Assembly: GCF_032362555.1 (NCBI RefSeq)
Contig: NC_083510.1
Span: forward strand, 9,265,501 to 9,329,500
DNA: 64,000 nucleotides
Source of the DNA: Amyelois transitella
Lineage: Eukaryota > Arthropoda > Insecta > Lepidoptera > Pyralidae
Direction of reading: 5' to 3'
The position numbers and the translations under genes are program-made. The notes under the pieces are model-generated. The model was not told the DNA's origin. It did no database searches and worked only from the letters and a program-made list of their open reading frames with translations. This document shows positions 34,677 through 48,200 of the stretch, one piece after another. Within the stretch, counting starts at the first letter, position 1, and every line of letters begins with the position of its first letter.

Positions 34677-35404
34677 TCTTTAAACAGGACTTAAACTTCT
34701 TAAATCCAAATTTTATTTGCTTCTCCCTTGATTGAATTTTACTACCTGCATGGGACGCGAAGAAACTGGCACACACTTCAATTAATACACGCGAAAACAA
34801 TTAGTCATTCGTCTTAAAGATTTGTTTCATTTCAGTTGTGTTTTGACTGACAGTTTTATTCCCATGATGAAAAGGAAAAATCCTAATAACAGAGCATAGT
34901 GTTAGTTCATACGTCATTATGTCTTGTCACATACAAAACAAAGCCTGTATTTTGACGTGGTGGAAACCCGTGTAGCCACACCCATACAATAGTAGGCAGG
35001 TCTCAATTCATTTTACGGCAGTCTTCAAACTGAATATTACCTGCTCCTTGGCTTTATAAATAGAGGTTGCTACTCCATTGTCAGAAGCTATTCTTTTGAT
35101 ATCTTTAATAATTGTAAAATTATTTATTAATTAAGCCAGGTGAAAAATTTGTGTTTTTAAAAGCAAAGGAGATGGAAATCTATTGAAGTACATTCAAAAC
35201 TTAAACCAAACACATTGAAATGACACTCAAATTAAGTATTTTCCAAATCTGCCGCCTGAGCAAAATCTCAGACAATAGCTAGTAGGTCAATACCTAAAAG
35301 GCGATATAAATTCTAAGCTGTATTTTTAACATAGTTCGTACTAATTCTTTAATTGCACGACTATGTATGTATGTTTTACTTTTTTACATAAAATATTTAA
35401 ATGA

Positions 35405-35495
35405 ATGAATCTTAATTCTATCATCAAGCCAAACAGCTAAAGGTGGCATATTAGTCTTTTCAAGACTGTAAGCTGTGTCTACCCTGACTGACAAC
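35405..35495 (+). repeat. family A fragment
   Basis: TTAATTCTATCATCAAGCCA, AACAGCTAAAGGTGGC and TTTTCAAGACTG in order. Confidence 0.65.
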
Positions 35496-35924
35496 TATAA
35501 TTATTTATAAATTTAACAAGTTTGATACGATTGATACCAATAAAAATTAAAAATATTATAGTCGATAATTAATGTACAAAATTCCTAAATATTTTTCGTG
35601 ATCGAAGTCACGTACACGTGATTTAAAAATAATTATATTTCCATTAAATATCGCAGAAGAAATTCCTCCATTGTATCGCTTTTCATGTAATGAGCGCTTA
35701 ATAGCTCTGTGTTGAAATAATGAAAAGTTATTTATTTAGACTTGCGGAGCACTTTGTAGAGTGCACCGCTAAAATTAAATACACTCAGCCTCTAATTTTC
35801 TGTTAAGCAATCTTCAGATTAAATCAAGTAGTCTATCATCTTTCTGTTGCGAAAAAGGTTCCATCGCTTTTGCTATTTAATCGCTTCGAAAATTTATTTT
35901 AAAAGCTCAAAATAATGACACATA

Positions 35925-36116
35925 ATTTATATATATAAAATTCTCATGTCACAATTTTCGTTCCCGTAGGTACTCCTCCAAAACCGCTTGACCGATTCTC
36001 ACGAAATTTTGTTGGTGTGAGAATCGGCCAACATCTATTTTTCATACCCCTTAGTAATAAGGGTTGTCCACCCAAAAATATTTATATGGCAAAACACCGT
36101 TTGCCGGGGCAGCTAG
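35925..36116 (+). mobile_element. Helitron-like element (type E)
   Basis: TATATATAAAATTCTCATGT start region, CTCCTCCAAAACCGCTTGAC and GATTCTCACGAAATTTTGTT core, and an end GCCGGGGCAGCTAG (CTAG at 36113-36116) before T. The exact 5' end is unclear. Confidence 0.6.
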
Positions 36117-36119
36117 TAA

Positions 36120-37149
36120 TTAAAAAGATATTTTCTAAAGCTGGTTCTTTCTAAAAAAAATTACTTTCATAGTACGTACAAATTTTGGATTTAGAAATAA
36201 TGGACATTAAATTATGGATCCTTAAAGAAATCTGTATTATAGGAGCCACATTAACATGTTCAGTTGCATTTTTTGTACCATTTTAAGAGAGAACAATCAG
36301 ACAGTTGTATTAAATCAAAAATAAAAAAGAAAACTTTCCACTATGGATTCAACAGAGAATTGTCATCACATTTAAGAATACACTTATCAAGTGATAACAT
36401 TGAAAATGATGCGGGGCATTTTCCATTAAATCATTTCCTAACTGCAGCCATAATCTGCCCAAATAATTAACCCAATTAACAAGTGAAGATTAAGCACGTC
36501 TTTTAAAACAATAAAGTCGTGTCAGTGACAGTAACACAATTAATACGTACCAAATTAAGATGTCACGCCTTACATGTACCGTCCTCGATATAAACGACCT
36601 TGCCATTTTATAGTATAGTAATCATATTGCCGCTACGTAGGGAGGATAGCATAAGACCTACAGGTCAAACACCTAGTGACACTTCTGTTTTAATATCTGT
36701 AGGTAGGTATTTGACATTTAACATGAAAAATATTAACGGTCAAATATTGCGCTTATGCTGCTGCAAGTAATGTAATAAAAATGGTATGGGTCGGTCAAAA
36801 AACCACAAAAATATTGTCTTTATTACTCTTAATTTTTCCAACCATCTCCGCGAAAGCGATAAAAATAAATGTATGTATATTTCAAATTATGGATAGCTTT
36901 ATGCGTTTTTTATCTATGTAATGTCAATATTTCAATAATATTTTTATTATCATTCCAGTTATTTCTCATTCAATAATTATTTACCATTTTAAGACGATTG
37001 TCTTAAACTGGTAATTATCTAGGAGCTATTGAAAGACTGCCCGTGTTGGTGTATTCTAATGCTTACAATAGGAGCAAGTAAAGATGAACTAGAACCGTCT
37101 CACAATTTAATTTCAATAAACTAAAACACTCTTTCTATTGACTTGATGT
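36120..37149. other. no gene recognised
   Basis: Short chance frames only. Confidence 0.5.
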
Positions 37150-37215
37150 ATAGTCACGCCTTCTCAGCTGAGTAGGCAGAGACTATATCTTTCCACTTGC
37201 CACGATACCACTTCC
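37150..37215 (-). repeat. family B fragment
   Basis: AGTCACGCCTTCTCAGC, GAGTAGGCAGAGACTAT, TCTTTCCACTTGCCACGAT. Confidence 0.6.
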
Positions 37216-37624
37216 TACAATTATGACTCCATTTTATTTACATTTTTAGGGCTCTTTACATTAAGGACACATGCACTCATTATAAAATCATAGCAAAGAG
37301 ATAATGCCTTAAAGAAATGACCTTTAGAATAATAACACATAATTTTCATAACATGTGATCTTCACTTCGGCCTTTAGGTTTTAATTATGGCGTATTATGT
37401 AGCATTTTACACCTTATGCATGCGTCATGTACTTAACGAAGCCAATTTTCAAATTAGAGTACCGTTCTGTTAGATGTGAGATAACAATTTGCCTTTTACC
37501 GCAACTGTATGAATCGTCCATATGTTCAACATATTTAAATTTGGGAAAATTATATTAAATCGTACACATACGCAGCATAATTATTATTTGTAAACTAATA
37601 CCTATTTTACGTTTGGAATGTATA

Positions 37625-37705
37625 GCGTGGCCCTTCAATTTTTTTTCATAACTGTTGGTTTGTCTACACCGTAAGCGATAAAGATGTAATTATATGCAGA
37701 AATGT
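37625..37705 (+). repeat. family A fragment, degenerate
   Basis: CGTGGCCCTTCAATTTTT, CTGTTGGTTTGTCTACACCG, AAGCGATAAAGATG. Confidence 0.5.
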
Positions 37706-38157
37706 AATTTCCTGTCGAAACATTAATTTTTTTACCGTGGGAGCAAATGTCATTAGTGTGATCTTAAATCGAATTGTAGTTGACGAATTCACATCATTTT
37801 ATAACTTTTTGCAGTGAAACATTGCACTATATCGAATGCGAGCAGAAAAACTTGACAATGCATTTCCATTGACATTTCCACATAATTATCTGTTTAACAA
37901 TCTTTTCAGTGTAATCAAAGTGATTAAACACTTAATTTCAATGAGCATTATGGTGATTTTTATTTGTTTTTTATCAGATGCTTATTTTAATGATGCTGTG
38001 TTTTTACCGTGAGAATAGTCATAGTGTACGAGTTAAATGGATCCTAGTACATTTAAAATTAGTTGGAAGTTAAAGATTTTTCACGAATCAATTTAAAAAA
38101 ATAATGTCAGGAGGAAATTTAACTCACTCAAAAAAACAACGTTTTAAGAAATTTCTT

Positions 38158-38199
38158 AAAAAAAACCAGCCTTTTGAATTCAAAAGGTTGGTTTTTTTT
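38158..38199. repeat. 21-bp inverted repeat with no spacer
   Basis: Centred on GAATTC (38176-38181). Arms AAAAAAAACCAGCCTTTTGAA and TTCAAAAGGTTGGTTTTTTTT pair, with a single mismatch (G/T). Confidence 0.9.
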
Positions 38200-38937
38200 T
38201 CTTAAAAATATTCAAATACTACTTAAAAAGATATCACGTGGAACAAGTCTTGAGCTAGACATGAATCAACAGAAGGTAAGGGAACTTACTCGTATATGAT
38301 ATTTTGTAGAATATTCAGTCATATAAGGATATCAAGATCGCCGGAACCTTTTGCAGTTTATAAGGAAAAAAGGTTATTCTTGAAGCGCATTCATTAAAAA
38401 CAGTGAGTTGAGCGAATGTCAAATTTTAAAATTTACAACATTTTGTATGAAATCTCCTTCGCCGTTACCTCTTATTAATTACACTAAACAATAAAATCAA
38501 CATTATCGATGATCATTACTTTTATAAACAAAAAGTCTTTTCGCGTGACCTCTCAAAAGTTAGCACTTACGTCATGGCTTCATTTTAAAATTAAAAGTTG
38601 CTTTGAGGCTATGCTTGTACGTTAAAAGGCATAATTTTCCGCTTTTTCTATATCATTGATAATTCTCAGGGAAAAATGTATTTAAAATTGTTTTTCGTAT
38701 GTTCGTTTACGAATACTATTACTAATCTATGTATAAATTGTAACTGTTCATTCGACAATATATATTTTTTCTATCTAAAAAAAAACTCGAATCCGTTCAC
38801 GATGCAAATGTGCTGTGTTAGAAAACTCTGGTGTTCTTTGTTAAACCAAATAAAAATTAAAGACAAAAATCATGTTCAATTCGCAAAATTTTGCAAACTT
38901 TGTATTAATGCAAATGAACCGCGCCACCGACGCTAAA

Positions 38938-39214
38938 TCTATACTAATATCATAAAGCTGAAGTTTGTTTGTTTGTTTGAACGCGCTAATCTCAGGAACT
39001 ACTGGTTCGAATTGAAAAAATCTTTTTGCGTTGAATTGACCATTTATCGAGGAAGGCTTTAGGCTATATACGAGTAACATCACGCTGCAACTATAAGGAG
39101 CAAAGAAATAAAGGAATATGTGAAAAAAATAAACGGGGAAAATTATCCATCTTGAGAGCTTTAATGATGCTTAAAATAACTATACCACGCGGACGAAGTC
39201 GCGGGCACAGCTAG
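38938..39214 (+). mobile_element. Helitron-like element (type C)
   Basis: TCTATACTAATATCATAAAG start after A (38937); GCGGACGAAGTCGC hairpin; CTAG at 39211-39214 before T. It is the best-delimited type C copy. Confidence 0.85.
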
Positions 39215-39500
39215 TGAATCATATTAGGTAAGTTCTACAACTACAGGAAATAAGATGACATTGAATATGCCGATATGTGCTTAATATGCATACTACTTTG
39301 TTTTTTACACATCGCTTATACTTAACAAACAACAATCAAGTTTTCTTTAATTAAGTGGATACTCTAAGGTTTTCTTCCATAATGGAGATAATTTCTGCGC
39401 AGTTTAGCGAATAATATGCAATGGCTTTGTTTACTAATTATACAGTTACAGACGTTGTATAAAAAATAACAGCATCAATTTATATTCTTTAGAGAAAAAA

Positions 39501-39762
39501 GTGCCGTGTGGCACCAATATAAAAAAGAATAGGGCCACTCCATCTCGTTCCCATTGATGTCGTAATAGGCGACTAAGGGATAGGCTTATAAACTTGGGAT
39601 TCTTCTTTTAGGCGATGGGCTAGCAATTGTCACTATTTGAATCCCAATTCCATCATAAAGCCAAACTGAACGTGGCTTATCAGTCTTTTCAAGACTATTG
39701 GCTCTGTCTACCCCGCAAGGGATATAGACTAGCTTATATGTATGATGTATGTATGTATGTAG
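39501..39762 (+). repeat. family A retroposon, full length
   Basis: GTGCCGTGTGG start (a few bases deleted before CACCAATA), all internal blocks, and a TATGTATGTATG tail. Confidence 0.85.
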
Positions 39763-39810
39763 ACAAAAAAAATTATAATAACTTTAATTTATTTATTACA
39801 TATAACATTA

Positions 39811-39905
39811 TACATATAGTCACGTCTATATCCCTTCCGGTGTATACAGAGCCGACAGTTTTGAAAAGACTAAAAGGTTCACCTGTATGGAATAAAGATG
39901 TAATG
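39811..39905 (-). repeat. family A fragment, inverted relative to the previous copy
   Basis: TAGTCACGTCTATATCCC, a GTGTATACAGAGCCGACAG box, and GAAAAGACTAAAAGGTTCA. Confidence 0.7.
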
Positions 39906-40377
39906 ATGGAGTCTGAACAATTACTCAACTTTACTATAGGACTTACAAATATATTTAATAACTACTGTAAGTAATGTATAGACATACAAAACTTAAAGTA
40001 AGTAAAAAATACAGAATCACTTAATGATGAGATTATGATATGATGAACCCTTATTACTAATAATATTTTTTAACAAATCACACCTATTTCTGAATGTCTC
40101 TTTTTGATTTAATGTGTTTATGCAATGTTTGATCTGTGTATTAATATTGGTAAAGAATATATAATATAAAACATATTTGGCCAAATAAACGGCAAAAACA
40201 TTGACTCTGTCTATATTTCCTGCCGACTTATGCATAATCGTTTCCTAAAACTAATATTTTTAGCACCTTCAGATCGGAAGTGAACTCTATTAATATCTAA
40301 ACAGACATTCTAAACAACTCGTATTTTATAAAAGCTTTATTATGAAAAAAAAAACTCATGTAAATAAGAATTTAATA

Positions 40378-40642
40378 CGTACATGCATACATATGATCAC
40401 GTCTTTATCCCTTACGGGGTAGACAGAGCCAACAGTCTTGAAAAGACTGATAGGCCACGTTCAGCTGTTTGGCTTAATGACAGAATTGAGATTCAAATAG
40501 TGACAGGTTGCTAGCCCATCGCCTAAAAGAAGAATCCCAAGTTTATAAGCCTATCCCTTAGTCGCCTTTTACGACATCCATGGGAACGAGATGGAGTGGT
40601 CCTATTCTTTTTTTTTTATTGGTGCCGGGAACCACACGGCAC
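40378..40642 (-). repeat. family A retroposon, full length
   Basis: Complete copy with a CATACATA tail and GTGCCGGGAACCACACGGCA end. Confidence 0.85.
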
Positions 40643-41299
40643 ATTTAAGAATTTAATCACTCCAATTTTTCCTGCATAATAGGCGTGCGAGAAGTTTATC
40701 TCTCTTCTTTTATCTCTAAGGTTAACCCAAGAGATAGAGTGTTGATGAGTGAGTGTGATGTGAGTTAATGATTTAACAACGTTCAAGAATAGACCCCCAA
40801 ATACTAAATGTAGTCTAGTACATACTAAAGAGACCTCCATTTGATTCTTACCTCCACGAACCTGTAAACAGGTTCAGAATCTGCAGGTATCCTAAAGATT
40901 TTTTGGTCACCTTTAAATCATCAAAAAGTATATAAGTAACTGAAAAAAAATAATTGCAGATACATTGTTCCAATATTTTATTATATACCCATGCAACTAG
41001 GAAGTATGCTAAACATTATGCTAGTTAACTGACAAAAGATCACTTGTTGCCTCTTTGCAATGTCAATGGCACCTACAAAACTGAATGACTCATTGATTAA
41101 CTCGCAATTTAATAAGTTAGCGCCATTAAATTAATAATTTAGAAAGTTCAGTTATTACTGTCGAATTCCAATGACATAATTTTGTCATTATATTATTAGA
41201 ACAATTAATACTTAATGGGTTTCCGAATTAGAATATAATAATTCACTTAGAGGCGGATTGTCTTTTAGTGTCACAGTTATCGGTTGGGAATACTCGGAG

Positions 41300-41373
41300 T
41301 CTTTCGTTTTTCTGGTATATAACCAGTAGTGTGTTACTTACACTTTGGTGGATCAGTGTGCTGTCCTATTAAG
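41300..41373 (+). promoter_or_regulatory. candidate TATA promoter and 5' UTR exon of elongase gene 1
   Basis: TATATAA at 41316-41322 is followed by candidate initiators (TCAGT at 41353-41357) and a donor AAG|GTTTGT after 41373. The short leader holds no ATG, so splicing to 42225 would start translation at the methionine at 42245. Confidence 0.4.
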
Positions 41374-41825
41374 GTTTGTTTTATTTTAATAACTAACTTT
41401 TTCCTGTGGTTTTTTTAAGTTATATATAGTGGAAGAAATAATAATGTTTGCTGAATTGTGTACTTGGAAAAGACTAAAAATAAAATATAAATTTTGGCAA
41501 TGTCCTTTAAAAAATGTAAAGAAACACCTATAGAAAATGTCCCGAAATTTCCACAAGAATGGGACATAAGTTAGATTATTCCTTTTGAGCCGGCAAATGT
41601 TTTACAATATATTTTTTGTTTGACAAAAACTTGTTATGTTACTAGAAAACATTAATACGGATGTGCATATTATTGATTCATATTGATGATATAAAAATGC
41701 CGTCATGGGAGATGACGAGGGTTTTTCCATGCGGTAAATTTTATTAAATACTTAATGTATCAAATTGCACTAACAAAAAGTTAAAACGTTTAGGTAAACT
41801 TTTAACTTCATATGGCTTCAAAAAA

Positions 41826-41962
41826 ATACTCTTCTTTTCGGATGGAAAGAGTTAAGAATGTGGATGAAGAAAAAGAAGTATGCAGTAATCATGACATGCA
41901 AAAATGTAATCGCTGTCTAACTTCCCTTCTGGAAGAGAGACATAGTTTTGTATATACATCTA
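41826..41962 (+). pseudogene. family B LINE 3' end, degenerate
   Basis: TTAAGAATGTGGATGAAG, AAGAAGTATGCAG and a diverged end with GGAAGAGAGACATAG. Confidence 0.6.
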
Positions 41963-42244
41963 ACCAATGTCCGAAATATAGCTAAAGCAATTCTCCTTAT
42001 TTAAGAAGTATGGATTAAGTTTTTTTTTATAAGCTAACTTCTATAAGAAAATTTAGGTATATATTCTGTTAATTCAGGTGTACTTCTGACTCTTAGGCAG
42101 GACGAAATTAGTTACACCGATTAAAAAAAGGAGCGTGATAAATGTGGATCGTGACAAGAAGAAATATATAGTCTATCACATTTTTAGTGTAGTACCTAAA
42201 TTTATTCATTCATTCTTGTTACAGGAGCAAACTCAACATTCGAC

Positions 42245-45200
42245 ATGTCTATCGTAGACTCCTACAAGCGGTTCATGGAGCGCAATAGCGGTGAGTACTG
42301 GTTTGCTGATAAAAAGAAATAGTCTGGTCATTAGTGGATTGAAAAAAGACCTCCTTGAGGTCAACAAAACATGACCAGCAGGAGTAGACAAGTGATTTTC
42401 TTTTTATTTATAGCTTAACTTAGAAACTACACACAACTTAGTACACTACATGCTAACTCGTAAAAAAATTGCGAATTTCTTTAAAACAGACTTGTATTTG
42501 TGACAATGACATAATTTTAAGACAAAAATATCAGTATTTATGTTCATTTAAACATTAAAGACCGATCTGCATCTATTAATTTAGTAGGCCGTAGTATCCG
42601 ATAAAATCATGCCCCATACCCAGACGAGTTGCTAAAGACTTGCCATAATGCACAGTCCTTTCGGTTCATCTATTCCTGTCACTATATCTTGTTTTACATC
42701 ACACTGTTACTCATCCTGTCACTCAATTTATACAGATCCTAAAATAATCTTCAAAGATGCATTTTTTCTTTAAATAAAAGAAACAAGATTTTTGCGCTTG
42801 TCCGTTGATGCTCTTTTAGATTCATCTCGAACATTGCTCGTATTTATATCAAAACTGGTTCCGGAGTCATTCACCGGGTTTATAATGGAATATTCTTTAG
42901 GTATCTTTTTCAAATTATACTGGCAATAATTTGAAACACCTTTTGACAGAGCACTGAAGCTGTGCGCTCGGGTAGTGGTCTAAGTTCTGTGTTATAATTG
43001 GCTAGTTAAGCAAATGAGAATCGAGAATGACCTTCCAAAGTTACTTGTGTGAGCATTAAGTCCTTTTTTTTTGTAAACTTTTCTTTATAATGTTTATTGC
43101 TTTCATTTAATTTTTATTTTTAAAAATATTGTTTGAGTTACACAAGTGACATCATTAGAAGGTAGATTATTGCCTTACATAGGATTGGTTTTGTAGGTGA
43201 CTATAAATGGAAAACCCAAAAAGTACTAGTCATCAGTCAGTCATATAGTCACGTCTATCTCTTGTGGGGAAGACAGAGTCAACAGTCTTGAAGAGACTGA
43301 AAAGGCCACGTTCAGGTGTTTGGCTTTATGATATTATTGAGATTCAAATAGTGACAGGTTGCTAGCCCACCGCATAAAATAAGAATTCCAAGTTTATAAG
43401 CCTATCCCTTAGTCGCCAGTGGCCAGTCGAATGAGATGGAGTAGTCCTATTCTTTTTTATATTGGTGCTGAGAACCACACTTCACAAAAAGTACTAGTCC
43501 TACAAACATTAATCCATCCAAGCAAGGCAAGCCGCCTAGTGAAAAAAATGCCTAATCTTGTCACTGCAAGTATGGGCTTCTTAACGTACTTACAGCTTTG
43601 AAACCAATATCTGAGAATGTAACCAGAAAATCGCAATGACGAGTAAAAGAAAGAGATATTGAGCCTCCTTTCCATAGAGGAAGGGAGACACAAAATAATT
43701 TCCACTTCCCACGATCCATGCCTTCTTCTTTTGCTTCTTGCGTATTTATGAAACCGAAGTCGTTCTAGTGAAATGTCTCGTTAAGAACACCCTAAACCGA
43801 GGTTCAATGAAAATAAAAGTCTTACAACCAGTAGGTCCTTTTAAAATAGGTATATAGGAGTTCAAACAAAATAATTACGAAGTAGCCCTTTTAATAACAA
43901 GGGAAATATAATGGTGTGTAAACAAAACGCAAATTAAAATTGTGTAAAAACGCCATGAATTGTGAGTCAGAATTATATAACCACATACATTATCATACTG
44001 GTCGGAATAAAAACTGTCAGATATCAATGCAAAAGTTACTTTAAAAAAATTATGAATAATGACTTAACACACGAATAATATTAGTCCAATAAGCATCGAT
44101 CATATATTTTGTTAATAAGACATGCGACTTAAAATAATAAATTCAGGTTATGTGTTCAATACTAAAATTTAATTTTAATTTACAAAAAATACACCGACAC
44201 AAATATTACTTATGCCACAGACAGAAGACGCGTCAAACTTATAACACCCCTCTTATTATATCCCCTATTATTCAAATGGCAATATGGCACGTGCTTTACC
44301 TAAGCCGTAGATAAATCAAACGCATAATTACATTTAATATTTATGTAGACATTTATTAATGATTATGATACAACATTAAACCGCCATATGTAAAACGCAG
44401 ATTATGACAGTAACAAAAAATGGTGAGCAAGAAGCAGGTATGGGAATTAAAAACAAAAACATAACCAAGGTCGGTGAGATTTGCAAAAATAAACATTGAT
44501 CTAGAAAATTACAGGTGGAAAAATTACTACTTATGTAATATGCGTTTAAAAATATGTTTATGTTTGATAGAGTGCCGATGACCACACGGCACATTCTATT
44601 TATTTCTATTTATTAAGTTATATTATATAATAAATATTTACTCTGATTGTCACTGTGATACACACGATTGTACTTAAATGTGCGCATGGGAAATAAAAAA
44701 TATTCACAAGTATGTGGTTGTGTCTATGGGAATAATTTATAAAAAAAAATCCTAATGGCACAACACGAGGAAAACGTGATATGGAGGTAGTTAAAGTAAT
44801 TTTTGCCTGAATCTCGGCTTCTGTAAATAGAAAATGCACGCTTTTTCATTCCCGTAAGAATTTTAGGAGATTTCTCCCTAGCAGTTTTCCATACTCAACA
44901 TAGATGGCCGATTTCATTTTATTTCGCAAATGATTACCTCAGAAATTAAGCTTTTAAGGTAGTCCATTTTGACAACAGTGCCATCACACACTAATTGAAT
45001 ATTCTACCAATTAGATGTTATGTTAATTTTAATAAGGCGTATGATGATTTTTTACTTCAATATTTGATCGGCGTGCGTGTGCGCGCCACCCGCAAAATAT
45101 GACAAACTTTTACGCACTAGAAATAAGACGTGTTTTGAATAAATATTTACATTGGTTTAGGATCAACCTGAAAATACCCAGGCCGATCAGAATTTAACTC

Positions 45201-48200
45201 TAACTTCATTCGTAGTCGGTTAAAACATCTTACAACGAGATTCTCTACAACGTGTTAGAGTGACAAGAAACGTCGAAGGAAGATAAATCTATTTATTATT
45301 ATAATGCACCGGTGCATTTCTGCGATTTTATTGCGACATCGCATGCACTTTATACACAACCTCCTACCATTATGTGAGAAATTATACATACATACGTATG
45401 ATCACGCCAAATAATCTGATTAACCCTATCCAGGATTATGTCCAAAAAGCATACCCCGGGCTTCTTCAGAGAGGTACGGATACAACCAGGGTTGATGCCA
45501 GGAGCTCTTCCTGATGTCACCGATTTGATCAAGGGACGTATAATATTATGACGAATAATTGTCAGTACAGATATTTTTAGTGACGTTTTTAAAATCGATA
45601 GGTCAAACATAGAAACTTGTTTGAAAATAGAATCAATTATTTACGAAGCAGACACGTGTAATCCAAATTTAAAAATCTTTATTTTTTAACCTATGCTTAA
45701 TTCTGGCCAAGGCGTAATCTTTTTTTTTTTAAGAATGACCACTTGAATAATTGTTGTTTAGTAAATTTTACTATGTACTTTTAGCTTCGACTATCATGGG
45801 GTTGGGTCGGAAGTTATATATATATATTTTTATATTTTAATAACTCTGCTTCTATCTTTTAGGATTTAGCTTTTCTGTGACGTATAAAGACGTCGTCACT
45901 AAAATGAAGATTGTTTAGTATGGAAATTTTTTGAGCGATAGTCACGCAAATGCTCCTATTATATTCTCCGATCAATGATTAAGGTCAACTTTGACATTAT
46001 TGTGTTAAACGTGAATATAATTATCCCCATTCGTACTGTAACAATCTAAATATTATTCGGATTGCTGTATTAGTGACAAAAATTATGATCAAATTATGAT
46101 TATCAAAAATGGTCCCTCTATAAAACTTAAACCTGGAGTAATAATCTGCGGCGTATCCCTTGCGTGGTAGACAGAGCCAAAAGTCTTGAAAAGACTGATA
46201 GTTCATGTTTAGCTATTTAATCTGCATAATTTTTGAAATCGTAACGTAATTATGTTATTCTTCTCGGTAATTTTATTTTATATTATTGCTAACTTTGAAG
46301 CTAACTCAACCTGTGATTTTGTCTCGTATATATATTTATTATTCGTACTTACACACCCAAGTTATTATAATAAAATAAATATAAATAGTAATTTTATAAC
46401 TCACTTAACTACCTTATTTTTTCATTTAAATAATATGTGTCTGGTTTGTTATTTAATAAGAGTACTCGTATTTTACAATCTTAATTACATGACTAATGAC
46501 TTGATTATAACCAAATGACATTCACAAATCACATGATTTACGAACATGCGTAAATCGCATCTGTAAATATTAAAGCTTGAATGATCGATTAAGTAGTTTT
46601 GATATTAACTTACTTTGTAAGTCAGATTGTATCAAAAACACATGATCATGATCGTTCTAAGTACATACTTAACTAGTTAACCGTGACTCGAATCGAATCC
46701 TGACCCAGGTCAAATGTGTTAAACCTAGGTATCTCATGGCGTGAATATGTAATTACTGCAAATTTTAAATAATTATTTCAAATTGTTTACAATAAAGCCT
46801 CATTGCAGAATCTGTGATTGAAGTTACATTATTACGTAGAATATGTTATGATGAGAATATTTTTAAGCTGCTTAAAGCCCGTTAAATGATGTATTATGTA
46901 TATTACTGACTAGAAACAGCGAAATTTTCGGAGATTTCTTAGAAATCTGATTATCGCATCAAATGAGTTTTGTCCTAAATAAATAATAATATAAATCTGA
47001 GGCACTTTAATAGAATAGGACCACTCCATTTCTTACCCGCGAATGTCGTAAAAGGCGACTAGGGGAGCTAATTAACTTGAGATTCATCTTTTAGGCGATG
47101 GGCTAGCAACCTGTGACTATTTGAATTTCAATTCCATCACTAAGCTATACAGAACGTGGCCTTTAAGTCTTTTAAAAACTGTTGGCTCTGTCTAACCCAG
47201 AAAGGATACAGACGTAACCATATGTATGTATAATTCTGAGTATCATATAGGTAGAGAATTTTCCTGTTGCTTACTCCCAACTAAATATTTTATCTACTTT
47301 TCTTTGACAGATCCAAGGACCGAAAACTGGTGGTTAATGTCCGGCCCTGGGCCCCTCCTCACGATCCTGGCTACGTACCTGTACTTCTGCAACTCAGTGG
47401 GCCCCCGGTACATGAGAGATAGGAAGCCGTACGATCTTAAAAACGTCATTGCTGTGTACAATATATCGCAAATTCTTATGAGTATCTTCCTGGTTTACGA
47501 GGTAATTAAATGTGAATAAAAATATATTTTTTTTTAAACAGGTTTTGATACTAAAATGTCATATGTGACGTATTTGAGAGAGTGACTCTTGAATAAAGTA
47601 TTGACCAGGAGTATGCGATTAAACGGTTTCATAAATTTTAATAGCAATGTTTTCAGAGTGCACATCTAAAGGATGCCTGCACATTCAGGCAACTAAATCT
47701 GTGACAATGGGGACCAACTCCAAATGAACTTGTATGTTTAACATACAGTTACATTTTAACCTGACTAGCCCAATTCAGGATCGTGATCATTGGCGCACCT
47801 TAGGTTTATTTCTAGTAATGAAAACTTACAGGATCATTATGACCTTAAAGACAGTATGTAAAACGTTCTTAAGGTATGGATTGCATTACTATTACCTCCT
47901 CTTGCAGTTAAATATGCTTTGTGGTTCCGGGCACTAAAGAAGATTACTAATACTCTATCTCATCCCAAGGATGGCGTGAAAGGCGTCTAAGGATAAGCTG
48001 ATAAACTTAGGATTCTTTTTGTAGGCGATTAACTAGCAACCTGTCACGTCACTACTTGAAATTAAACTCCATTATGAAGCGATACAGCTTATTGTGGCCT
48101 TCTGGTCTTTTCAAGACTGTTGGCTCTGTCTTCCCCGCAAGGGATATAATCGTTATATGTAATTATGTATACTTACTTTTTTTAAATTATTTTGAAGATG

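Noticed and set aside
38158..38215. Hairpin plus T-run resembling an intrinsic terminator
   Set aside because: Such terminators belong to bacterial RNA polymerase; the setting is eukaryotic intronic DNA.
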